From Firmicutes bacterium HGW-Firmicutes-10 (GTDB lineage: Bacteria; Bacillota_I; Bacilli_A; Erysipelotrichales; Erysipelotrichaceae), in NCBI GenBank assembly GCA_002841605.1, contig PHAF01000041.1:1-13107 (forward strand): 13,107 bases of DNA, read 5' to 3'. A program made the translations under genes and the position numbers. Positions 7,334 to 13,107 of this stretch are shown here, one piece after another. How positions within the stretch are numbered: position 1 is the first letter of the stretch; every line of letters starts with the position of its first letter. The notes beneath the pieces were generated by a model that worked only from the letters and a program-made list of their open reading frames with translations, had not been told where the DNA came from and searched no databases.

Positions 7334-7987
7334 ATGAACGAAATCATGGATATCATTCTTACCAGCTTGCAAGTTTCATTGAGCTCGACCATGATCGCAG
7401 CCGTTTTCGCTGTTCCGTTTGGTCTCTTCCTAGGATTAAGCACGAATAAAGCAGCCTTACGACTAAGACCGGTATTCTCCAGTCTGGCAGGATTGCCTCC
7501 GGTACTTGCCGGAATAACCGTGTTTCTATTATTGTCCAATGCCGGACCCCTAGGAAGTTTTCGATTACTATACTCAAAGCCTGCCATCGTAACCGCTCAA
7601 GTATTGATCGTATTCCCTCTAATCGTTGCAAGTGTCTATCCATTGGTACTGCCGATCAAAGCAGTATTTCTTGAAACCTGCTTTGGGTTAAATATCCCAA
7701 AGAAAAAACAAATCAGATATTTGTTCAGTGAATTACGTTACGGACTTTTAGCCGCCGTATTGCTGGGTTTCGGCCGAGCCATGGCGGAGGTCGGTGCAGT
7801 CATGATGGTTGGAGGCAATATTCGCTATAAGACACGCGTCATGACAACGGCCATCGTCCTAGAAACTAATCAAGGCAATTATTCTACTGCTCTGACATTA
7901 GGAATCGCCCTTTTGTTGATAAGTTTCAGCATTAACTGGCTTGTTCATGGGTTGTTTAAGGAGGTAAGTCATGATCCATTGTACTGA
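7334..7987 (+). CDS. tupB: Tungstate ABC transporter permease TupB
   Basis: 217 residues with about five hydrophobic membrane segments. The cytoplasmic coupling (EAA-type) loop begins around ETCFG (114-118) and leads into the strongly conserved Tup block GFGRAMAEVGAVMMVGGNI starting at 145. It forms the membrane channel for tungstate, driven by TupC. ATG 7334 is 1 nt after the tupA stop with a GGAG site (7326-7329); the longer frame from 7280 would lie inside tupA. It overlaps tupC by 17 nt. Related permeases of sulfate/molybdate type exist, but the pairing with a clear TupA settles the assignment. Confidence 0.94.
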   Translation: MNEIMDIILTSLQVSLSSTMIAAVFAVPFGLFLGLSTNKAALRLRPVFSSLAGLPPVLAGITVFLLLSNAGPLGSFRLLYSKPAIVTAQVLIVFPLIVASVYPLVLPIKAVFLETCFGLNIPKKKQIRYLFSELRYGLLAAVLLGFGRAMAEVGAVMMVGGNIRYKTRVMTTAIVLETNQGNYSTALTLGIALLLISFSINWLVHGLFKEVSHDPLY

Positions 7988-8549
7988 TTTATCCATTGAA
8001 TTAAACAATAAACAACTTCTTTCTATGGAGTCTGTAACATTTGACAGCGGAATGATCCATATTATACAAGGCGAGAACGGTTGTGGTAAAAGCAGTTTGT
8101 TTCGAAGTATGATTGGATGGATGCCATTTACAAGTGGTCAATGTCAAATTTTGGGAACCTGGATTTATCAACCTCAACAGTTTCATTTGTTTGCTCCGAA
8201 AGCAGCTGATAATTTTACAAATATTGATCTGGCACGTCAGATGCTGGTTTCGTTAAAAGCCGAATCGATCTTATCTCAATCCGTGAAACGTCTTTCCGGA
8301 GGAGAACGCCAAAAAGTAGCACTTGTTCGTACGTTGTGTGAAGAGGCGGATGTCTATCTGCTCGATGAACCGACATCATATATGGATGAAAGTTCTCGTT
8401 TACTCGCATATTATTTGATTAAAGAACAATTACTAAATCGAGGAAAGACTGTCTTAATGATTAATCACGAAATGATTACAGAGCCGTTTGACTCAGGTCG
8501 ATTGTATTTATTCAAAGATAGAAAATTAAATGTAGTAAAACATTGGTAA
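7971..8549 (+). CDS. tupC: Tungstate ABC transporter ATPase TupC (compact)
   Basis: 192 residues. All ATPase motifs are visible: Walker A GENGCGKSS (34-42), Q-loop in IYQPQQFHLF, signature LSGGE (108-112), Walker B YLLDEPTS with D132 and E133, D-loop SYMD, and H-loop H166 in MINHE. It powers the TupAB importer. The gap between Walker A and the signature is about 70 residues against roughly 90-100 in common importers such as MalK or ModC. There is also no C-terminal regulatory domain. All catalytic residues are intact, so this looks like a trimmed but functional enzyme. A strong AAGGAGGT site lies just before the ATG, inside tupB. Confidence 0.93.
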   Translation: MIHCTDLSIELNNKQLLSMESVTFDSGMIHIIQGENGCGKSSLFRSMIGWMPFTSGQCQILGTWIYQPQQFHLFAPKAADNFTNIDLARQMLVSLKAESILSQSVKRLSGGERQKVALVRTLCEEADVYLLDEPTSYMDESSRLLAYYLIKEQLLNRGKTVLMINHEMITEPFDSGRLYLFKDRKLNVVKHW

Positions 8550-8562
8550 AGGAGAAAAATGT

Positions 8563-8997
8563 ATGCAAGGAAAAGTAATCTCGATTTGTATCAGTGAACA
8601 ACGCGGTGTTTTAAAGAATGAGGTATCTTCAGTAGAAATCACGAATCAAGGGATCGTTGGTGATGGCCACTCTGGTGATTGGGAAAGACAAGTGACCTGT
8701 CTGAACTATCAGAGTTTTAAAAAGGCAAAAGAAAAACACCCTGAACTTGATTTGCATCCAGGAAGTTTTGCTGAGAATATTACGATTGACGGCATCGACT
8801 TCAGTAGAATTCAACCCGGGTCAAAGTTACAATTAGGGGAATCCATTATTTTGCAAGTAAGCCAGATTGGCAAAGAGGATCATCCTAGTGTGGTTACCAG
8901 GACCTATGGAATAAGTCTGCTTCCCTATGAAGGACTATTCTGTAAAGTCATTGAGGGTGGAAACCTATCAAAAGGCGACAAAGCAGAAATCATATAG
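8563..8997 (+). CDS. MOSC-domain protein lacking the family cysteines
   Basis: 144 residues with clear MOSC features: GKVISICISEQRG at the N-terminus, a GIVGDGHSGDWERQV block, SFAENITIDGID (the FxENl motif) and GLFCKVIEGGNLSKGDKAEII at the end. In common bacterial MOSC proteins the block after VSQIGKE reads roughly ECH-xxC-...-GDC. Here it is EDHPSVVTRTYGIS, so the usual cysteines are replaced and the histidine is kept. A sulfur-carrying role through those cysteines is therefore doubtful; it may bind cofactor or metal instead (inference). AAAGGAG lies 8 nt before the ATG. It is the last gene of the operon, 13 nt after tupC, so it is probably linked to tungsten handling. Confidence 0.9.
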   Translation: MQGKVISICISEQRGVLKNEVSSVEITNQGIVGDGHSGDWERQVTCLNYQSFKKAKEKHPELDLHPGSFAENITIDGIDFSRIQPGSKLQLGESIILQVSQIGKEDHPSVVTRTYGISLLPYEGLFCKVIEGGNLSKGDKAEII

Positions 8998-9020
8998 AAA
9001 AAGGACCGAGGTCCTTTTTT
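8998..9020. terminator. Bidirectional Rho-independent terminator
   Basis: Stem AAAAAGGAC(C) / (G)GTCCTTTTT around a short CGAG loop, with A-tract on the left and T-tract on the right. It begins right after the MOSC stop (8995-8997) and can end transcription from the plus operon and from mbl on the minus strand. The mbl stop codon lies in its right arm. Confidence 0.85.
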
Positions 9021-10005
9021 AACGTACTAAGTGTAAATTCTCCAACATGATGCCGGTGCCTTCCGCTACACAGCGCAATGCATTTTCGGCAACATAGACA
9101 GGAACGTTCAACTCATTCATGAGTAATTGATCGATTCCTTTAAGTAAAGCTCCGCCACCCGTCAGTACAATACCACGGGTAACGATGTCAGCCGATAATT
9201 CCGGTGGCGTTTGTTCCAAAACGGTACGACATGCACGAACTATGTCCTGCATACTTTCACGCATCGCCAATTCGGTCTCCTCGGAATTAAGAGTAATGGT
9301 ATGGGGCAGACCGGTCACTAAGTCACGGCCGGATACTTCCATCGTATCTGCACGTGAACCGCGCCAAGCCGTTCCGATGCGTTTTTTAATTTCTTCACCG
9401 GTACGATCGCCAATCAGCAATTTGTATGAATCCTTGACATACTTGATAATGTCACGATCCATTTTATCTCCGGCTACCTTTAATGATGTACTTGTAACGA
9501 TATCACCCAGTGACAAAATAGCAACATCCGTTGTGCCACCGCCAATATCCAGAACCATCGATCCACTCGGTTTAGAAATATCCAACCCGGCACCGATCGC
9601 AGCTACTTTTGGTTCTTCTTCAATATAGACTCTCTTCGCTCCGGCTCTGTAAGCAGCATCACGAATAGCATTACGCTCTACTGAGGTAATATTCGAAGGA
9701 CAGCAAATCAGTATCGTCGGACGAGAAAACATACCCTTCAGTTTTAATTTCTTAATGAAATACTGAAGCATGATTTCTGTAACTTCAAAATCTGCGATGA
9801 CGCCGTCTTTTAACGGACGAATTGCTAAAATCCGTCCCGGTGTACGACCCAACATATCTTTCGCTTCTTGCCCAACAGCAAGGCATTTCTTTGAATCAGC
9901 TTCTAATGCAACGACTGAAGGTTCATCTAAAACGATGCCTTCGCCTTTGACATAAATCAACATATTCGCAGTACCCAAATCTATTCCAACTAGTTTAGAA
10001 AACAT
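9019..10005 (-). CDS. mbl: Rod-shape actin homologue, MreB/Mbl type
   Basis: 328 residues. An ATP-binding, filament-forming MreB-family protein that guides lateral cell-wall synthesis at the membrane. Phosphate-1 motif GIDLGT (7-12) and phosphate-2 block LDIGGGTTD (D153) are present, along with CCPSNITSVERNAIRDAA, EEEPKVAAIGAG and a late TGGGALL motif. Its run from IDLGTAN through AIRPLKDGVIADFEVTE closely recalls Bacillus subtilis Mbl, so Mbl fits better than MreB proper, though MreB/MreBH cannot be excluded. ATG 10005 is chosen because GGAGGG (10013-10018) lies 7 nt upstream. The in-frame ATG at 10020 would put that site inside the gene. A separate extended -10 promoter lies in the 70-nt gap before it. 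It converges on the tungsten operon with a shared terminator. Confidence 0.93.
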   Translation of the reverse strand: MFSKLVGIDLGTANMLIYVKGEGIVLDEPSVVALEADSKKCLAVGQEAKDMLGRTPGRILAIRPLKDGVIADFEVTEIMLQYFIKKLKLKGMFSRPTILICCPSNITSVERNAIRDAAYRAGAKRVYIEEEPKVAAIGAGLDISKPSGSMVLDIGGGTTDVAILSLGDIVTSTSLKVAGDKMDRDIIKYVKDSYKLLIGDRTGEEIKKRIGTAWRGSRADTMEVSGRDLVTGLPHTITLNSEETELAMRESMQDIVRACRTVLEQTPPELSADIVTRGIVLTGGGALLKGIDQLLMNELNVPVYVAENALRCVAEGTGIMLENLHLVR

Positions 10006-10012
10006 ATAAAAA

Positions 10013-10018
10013 CCCTCC
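10013..10018 (-). promoter_or_regulatory. Ribosome binding site deciding the mbl start
   Basis: GGAGGG on the minus strand, 7 nt before ATG 10005. It overlaps the upstream in-frame ATG at 10020, so 10005 is the likelier start. Confidence 0.8.
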
Positions 10019-10036
10019 ATTTAGTCAAGCACCGAT

Positions 10037-10045
10037 ATTATAACA
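10037..10045 (-). promoter_or_regulatory. Extended -10 promoter of mbl
   Basis: TGTTATAAT on the minus strand: a consensus TATAAT (10037-10042) with the TG extension. The upstream -35 is weak (TTTGGC-like at non-ideal spacing). A start near 10030 would give a leader of about 25 nt containing the GGAGGG site. It suggests mbl is transcribed independently of the DUF1146 gene. Confidence 0.65.
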
Positions 10046-10075
10046 CAAAAAATCAAAGCCAAACCACATTTCACC

Positions 10076-10270
10076 TTAATTCCACAATAAGGCTAAAAGA
10101 AATTGGGCCATTGCATAAGCCAGTACCATGGCAACGGATATGTATAAAATCTGTGCTTCAGTCACTTTGTTTTTTCTGACAAACTTCGTAAAATCCACAC
10201 TACTTAATCCCGCCATTGCCAAGAAAAAAGTAAACATATACAGTAATATACGCGGAATTGGATCTAGCAT
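10076..10270 (-). CDS. DUF1146 (YwzB-type) small membrane protein
   Basis: 64 residues with two hydrophobic segments, one N-terminal (ILLYMFTFFLAMAGL) and one C-terminal (ILYISVAMVLAYAMAQFLLAL), joined by a polar FTKFVRKNKV loop. The length, topology and the LSSVDFTKF pattern match the DUF1146/YwzB family, which in Firmicutes commonly lies just downstream of the ATP synthase genes. Its function is not known. ATG 10270 is preferred because GGAGGG (10276-10281) is 5 nt upstream; GTG 10276 would overlap that site. It lies 12 nt after the CPBP gene, so the two are probably co-transcribed. Confidence 0.82.
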   Translation of the reverse strand: MLDPIPRILLYMFTFFLAMAGLSSVDFTKFVRKNKVTEAQILYISVAMVLAYAMAQFLLALLWN

Positions 10271-10282
10271 AATCACCCTCCT

Positions 10283-10942
10283 TTACAAAATACCAAACAA
10301 CAACAGTCCGACCGTATTGATTGCGAGATTCGCAAATAAATGAACGGTCCAAGAAGCCAGAATTGATTCTTCTTTCTCATTGATGTAATTGAAAATAAAT
10401 CCACCAACCACCAATGCAACCAACATAAGTATAATCAAATACCAGTCAAACAATCCTATCAACATCGCCACATGATATAAAGCAAACATCAACGCACTAA
10501 AAGCATATGCAAAACGTCTGGATGTACATCTTTTAAGTTCGATAAAAGCGATCCCTCTGAAAAAGTACTCCTCTAACAACGAGTTAATAAGCGATATATA
10601 CGTAGCAACATAAATGAAGTTGCCCGCATTCACTCCCAGTTGATCCTGAAGACCGCCTACGACAGAAGAGAAATCAAAATATGGACCTAAAACAAAATAG
10701 GCCGCGAGTATGAAAACATAAATCCCCAGCCCAAGTGCTATTAGTTTGGGTAAGGTTTTCTTCTTAAAACCAAAGAATTTGGATATCTGCTCTTTTCTGA
10801 GAATAATGACCGGCATTGCCAAAAAGAAGAATATCTTAACAGCTGATTTCATTGCATAACCTGGCTGCCAAATACCGTCGGTCAGAGCCATAACAATGCA
10901 TCCCAATGCAATAACAAAGATTATTTTTGACTTTTTACTCAT
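10283..10942 (-). CDS. CPBP-family intramembrane glutamic protease
   Basis: 219 residues, mostly hydrophobic, with about six to eight membrane segments. The three CPBP (CAAX protease and bacteriocin-processing, Rce1-like) motifs are present: EExxxR as E124-E125 and R129 (LLEEYFFRG), FxxxH as F153-H157 (FALYH), and HxxxN as H201-N205 (HLFAN). These form the catalytic site of intramembrane proteases; in bacteria, members act in bacteriocin immunity or membrane-protein processing, but the substrate of this one cannot be told. An AAGGGGGA site (10946-10953) precedes the ATG. It sits between the atp operon terminator and the DUF1146 gene, splitting the usual atpC-DUF1146 neighbourhood. Confidence 0.88.
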   Translation of the reverse strand: MSKKSKIIFVIALGCIVMALTDGIWQPGYAMKSAVKIFFFLAMPVIILRKEQISKFFGFKKKTLPKLIALGLGIYVFILAAYFVLGPYFDFSSVVGGLQDQLGVNAGNFIYVATYISLINSLLEEYFFRGIAFIELKRCTSRRFAYAFSALMFALYHVAMLIGLFDWYLIILMLVALVVGGFIFNYINEKEESILASWTVHLFANLAINTVGLLLFGIL

Positions 10943-10957
10943 AAATCCCCCTTAATG

Positions 10958-10966
10958 ATTATATCA
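10958..10966 (-). promoter_or_regulatory. Possible extended -10 promoter of the CPBP gene
   Basis: TGATATAAT on the minus strand (TATAAT at 10958-10963 with TG extension), just after the atp terminator. The predicted start near 10951 would fall within the AAGGGGGA ribosome site, leaving only about 9 nt of leader, and the -35 region is occupied by the terminator T-tract, so support is limited. Confidence 0.45.
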
Positions 10967-10981
10967 TACACCCAAAAATAT

Positions 10982-11009
10982 AAAAAAGAAGCAGCGCAAA
11001 TGCGCCGCT
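10982..11009 (-). terminator. Rho-independent terminator of the ATP synthase operon
   Basis: Eight-base-pair GC-rich stem (AGCGGCGC / GCGCTGCT, one G-U pair) with ATTT loop at 10990-11009, followed by a T-rich tract read on the minus strand. The atpC stop codon (11008-11010) lies partly in the stem. Confidence 0.87.
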
Positions 11010-11397
11010 ATTTCGCTGTATTGATCCGATTGAGTGCCCGTTGCAATGCAATTTGGGCTCGTATAAGATCTTGTTCTTCCGCAATCGTTTTGATACGTTC
11101 TTCAGCACGTTGTTTCGCCCGTTGAGCTCTTTCGATATCGATTTCATCGCTTCTTTCAACCGCATCCGTCATGATTGTTGCTACGTTATCCTTAAAGTAC
11201 AACGTACCACCGGAAATCGCATAACGATGACGACCGTCTTCTTCAACTGTCGTAAGCATGGAAATCATTAAAATCGCAACCAAAGGCATATGATTTCGTA
11301 AAATCCCCAACTGTCCTTCCGTAGAAACGACATTAAGTATCGAGGTATTAAACTCGCGGTACAATCCTCTCGGTGTAACGATACGAACCGTGAACAT
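11008..11397 (-). CDS. atpC: F1 ATP synthase epsilon subunit
   Basis: 129 residues, normal for epsilon. The N-terminal beta-sandwich carries IVTPRGLYREF, then STEGQLGILRNHMPLVAIL, and GGTLYFKDNVATIMTDAVERSDEID. The C-terminal part is a helical hairpin rich in Ala/Glu/Arg (RAQRAKQRAEERIK). It is part of the central stalk and can inhibit ATP hydrolysis through its C-terminal helices. The ATG is 1 nt after the atpD stop and is preceded by an AGG-containing site. It is the last gene of the operon and its stop lies in the terminator stem. Confidence 0.95.
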   Translation of the reverse strand: MFTVRIVTPRGLYREFNTSILNVVSTEGQLGILRNHMPLVAILMISMLTTVEEDGRHRYAISGGTLYFKDNVATIMTDAVERSDEIDIERAQRAKQRAEERIKTIAEEQDLIRAQIALQRALNRINTAK

Positions 11398-11398
11398 C

Positions 11399-12799
11399 TT
11401 ACTTACCTAATCCCTTAGATTTTTCAAACGCACCCTCGATCGTGCTAACATACATAAATGCTTGTTCCGGCAATTCGTCCGCTTTACCATCCAAAATTTC
11501 ACGGAAACTGCGAACGGTTTCTTCCAATGGAACATATGTTCCCGGAATACCGTTAAACTGTTCAGCAACATGGAAAGGTTGAGATAAGAAGTTACGAATT
11601 CGACGTGCACGGTTAACAATGATTTTATCTTCTTCTGATAATTCATCCATACCCAAAATAGCGATGATATCCTGAAGTTCTTTATAACGTTGTAACAACG
11701 ACTGAACGCCGCGAGCAACATCATAATGCTCATCTCCGACGACCAGTGGATCCAACATACGACTGGTAGATTCCAATGGATCGACCGCCGGATAAATTCC
11801 TAATGCCGCAATATTTCTATCTAAAACCGTTTTGGCATCCAAATGCGTAAACGCTGTAGCCGGAGCCGGGTCAGTCAAGTCATCGGCAGGCACATAAATC
11901 GCTTGGACCGAAGTGATCGATCCATTTTTTGTGGACGTGATACGCTCTTGAAGTTGACCCATTTCAGTAGCCAATGTCGGTTGGTAACCCACAGCCGAAG
12001 GCATGCGCCCCAACAAAGCCGAAACTTCCGAACCGGCCTGAGTGAATCGGAAAATATTGTCAATGAACAATAGAACGTCTTGATGATCGACATCGCGATA
12101 ATGCTCGGCCATCGTCAATCCGGAAAGTGCGACACGCATACGTGCGCCCGGCGATTCATTCATCTGACCATAAACCAAAACAGTTTTATTAAGAACGCCC
12201 GAATCATTCATCTCATGATAAAGATCATTCCCTTCGCGGGTTCTTTCGCCCACACCAGCAACAACAGATAATCCACCGTGTTCCTTCGCAATGTTGTGAA
12301 TCAACTCTTGCATGACGACCGTTTTACCAACACCCGCACCACCAAACAAGCCGATCTTACCACCCTTAGCATACGGGCACAACAAGTCAATGACCTTTAT
12401 TCCTGTTTCCAGGATTTCAGCACTGGTCTGTTGTTGTTCAAAAGTCGGTGCTTCACGATGAATCGGATCTCTTTTAACTTCTGCCGGTATGTCACCCATA
12501 CCATCGATCGGTTCACCCAATACGTTGAACATTCTTCCCAATACTTCTTTACCCACCGGAACAGAAATCGCTTTTCCAGTGTCAATGGCTTCCATGCCGC
12601 GGACGAGTCCGTCAGTCGATCCCATTGATATGCAACGAACGACATCGTCGCCGACATGTTGAGCAACTTCAACCACTAATTTTCCTTCTTTCAAAGGAAT
12701 GTCGATAGCACTATACAAAGACGGCAATTGCTTCCCGCTAAAACGAATGTCTACGACCGGACCGATGATTTGCAACAGTTTACCGTTGATTTTATCCAT
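11399..12799 (-). CDS. atpD: F1 ATP synthase beta subunit
   Basis: 466 residues, usual for the catalytic beta subunit, which makes ATP from ADP and phosphate as the gamma shaft turns. P-loop GGAGVGKT is at 153-160 (K159), GERTREGNDLYHEM carries the catalytic glutamate region, LLFIDNIFRF is Walker B, and DELSEED is at 385-391. ATG 12799 is chosen because GGAGGG (12804-12809) lies just upstream. The in-frame ATG at 12811 shares a base with the atpG stop and would place the ribosome site inside the gene. Order atpG-atpD-atpC is the standard F-type arrangement. Confidence 0.97.
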   Translation of the reverse strand: MDKINGKLLQIIGPVVDIRFSGKQLPSLYSAIDIPLKEGKLVVEVAQHVGDDVVRCISMGSTDGLVRGMEAIDTGKAISVPVGKEVLGRMFNVLGEPIDGMGDIPAEVKRDPIHREAPTFEQQQTSAEILETGIKVIDLLCPYAKGGKIGLFGGAGVGKTVVMQELIHNIAKEHGGLSVVAGVGERTREGNDLYHEMNDSGVLNKTVLVYGQMNESPGARMRVALSGLTMAEHYRDVDHQDVLLFIDNIFRFTQAGSEVSALLGRMPSAVGYQPTLATEMGQLQERITSTKNGSITSVQAIYVPADDLTDPAPATAFTHLDAKTVLDRNIAALGIYPAVDPLESTSRMLDPLVVGDEHYDVARGVQSLLQRYKELQDIIAILGMDELSEEDKIIVNRARRIRNFLSQPFHVAEQFNGIPGTYVPLEETVRSFREILDGKADELPEQAFMYVSTIEGAFEKSKGLGK

Positions 12800-12803
12800 T
12801 TGA

Positions 12804-12809
12804 CCCTCC
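12804..12809 (-). promoter_or_regulatory. Ribosome binding site deciding the atpD start
   Basis: GGAGGG on the minus strand, 4 nt before ATG 12799; it overlaps the alternative ATG at 12811, which makes that start less likely. Confidence 0.7.
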
Positions 12810-12810
12810 A

Positions 12811-13107
12811 TTACAGTGCATCTGCACCAGCCACGATTTCAGAAATTTCCTGAGTGATGGCTGCCTGACGCGACTGATTATATTGCAATACTAACTTATC
12901 GATGATTTCTTCGGCATTGTCTGTCGCATTTTCCATGGCCATGCGCCTTGATGCCTGTTCACTGGTTTTGGTTTCCAACCAGCAACTATACGTAACCGAA
13001 CGGACATACATCGGAATCAGGTAATTCAAGATGGATGCACCGCTGGGTTCAAAAATCGTGTCCACATGTGTTTGTTCTTTATTTGAAAAATCTTCTTCAA
13101 CCGGCAA
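12811..13107 (-). CDS. atpG: F1 ATP synthase gamma subunit, C-terminal fragment
   Basis: The last 98 residues of gamma; the frame continues past the right edge, so the TTG codon at 13105-13107 is an internal leucine (the conserved LP before the IFEPS segment), not a start. The conserved C-terminal helix is present: SRRMAMENATDNAEEIIDKL followed by YNQSRQAAITQEISEIVAGA. Gamma is the rotating shaft between the Fo ring and the beta catalytic sites. The stop is adjacent to atpD. Confidence 0.96.
   Translation of the reverse strand: MPVEEDFSNKEQTHVDTIFEPSGASILNYLIPMYVRSVTYSCWLETKTSEQASRRMAMENATDNAEEIIDKLVLQYNQSRQAAITQEISEIVAGADAL

Noticed and set aside
6508..8549. Molybdate (ModABC) or sulfate importer
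   Set aside because: The binding protein has the TTTTSxxDSG, SRGDxSGT and AGxGMGAT blocks of TupA, and the permease has the Tup-type GRAMAEVGAVMMVGGN block.
9185..9628. 147-codon plus-strand ORF
   Set aside because: Antisense shadow of the mbl gene; no ribosome site or recognisable domain.
12278..12628. 116-codon plus-strand ORF
   Set aside because: Antisense to atpD, composition is that of a shadow frame.
13105..13107. TTG start for the gamma-subunit frame
   Set aside because: It is at the window edge within a conserved part of atpG; the gene simply continues outside.
1..13107. Mobile elements, CRISPR arrays or large repeats
   Set aside because: No transposase, integrase, regularly spaced repeats or flanking inverted repeats were seen; genes are closely packed with no room for them.

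Overview
The window looks like chromosomal DNA of an anaerobic, low-to-mid G+C Bacillota (Firmicutes). Three things point that way: F1Fo ATP synthase genes followed by a DUF1146 (YwzB-type) gene and an mreB/mbl gene; strong AGGAGG-type Shine-Dalgarno sites before most genes; and extended -10 (TGnTATAAT-like) promoters. TGA is used as a stop (moaC), so this is not the mycoplasma code. An Erysipelotrichia-like or related lineage is possible but cannot be fixed from the sequence. No mobile element, tRNA, rRNA or CRISPR array was seen, and no gene-free stretch exceeds 300 bases.

Region 1 (1-901, minus) is the 5' part of a radical SAM gene. Its CxxxCxxC cluster and C-terminal Cys/GRRK region resemble the maturases that accompany tungsten-containing aldehyde:ferredoxin oxidoreductases (AOR family). 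It runs off the left edge. A 133-bp divergent intergenic region (902-1034) carries promoters for both directions.

Region 2 (1035-8997, plus) is one tight run of ten genes with overlaps or gaps of 1-13 nt: moeA, a moeA fused to a periplasmic-binding-protein-like domain, moaA, moaC, a MOSC-domain gene, a mog/moaB-family gene, tupA-tupB-tupC (tungstate ABC importer) and a second MOSC gene. Together they import tungstate (TupABC), make the pyranopterin precursor cPMP from GTP (MoaA, MoaC), adenylylate molybdopterin (Mog/MoaB) and insert the metal (MoeA pair). The two MOSC proteins may handle sulfur or the finished cofactor. MPT synthase (MoaD/MoaE) and its activating enzyme are absent and must lie elsewhere, perhaps beyond the left edge. 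A tungsten importer beside a tungsten-oxidoreductase-type radical SAM maturase suggests the cofactor is mainly W-pyranopterin. A hairpin at 8998-9020 can terminate this operon and the converging mbl gene.

Region 3 (9019-13107, minus) is housekeeping. In transcription order it holds the 3' end of atpG, atpD, atpC, a terminator, a CPBP-family intramembrane protease gene, a DUF1146 small membrane protein gene, and an mbl/mreB-type actin homologue with its own extended -10 promoter.

The most noteworthy items are the inferred tungsten-enzyme locus, the MoeA-PBP fusion beside a plain MoeA, a MOSC protein that has lost the family cysteines, a short leader ORF overlapping the moeA start, and unusual (near-leaderless or SD-less) starts on both sides of the divergent promoter.
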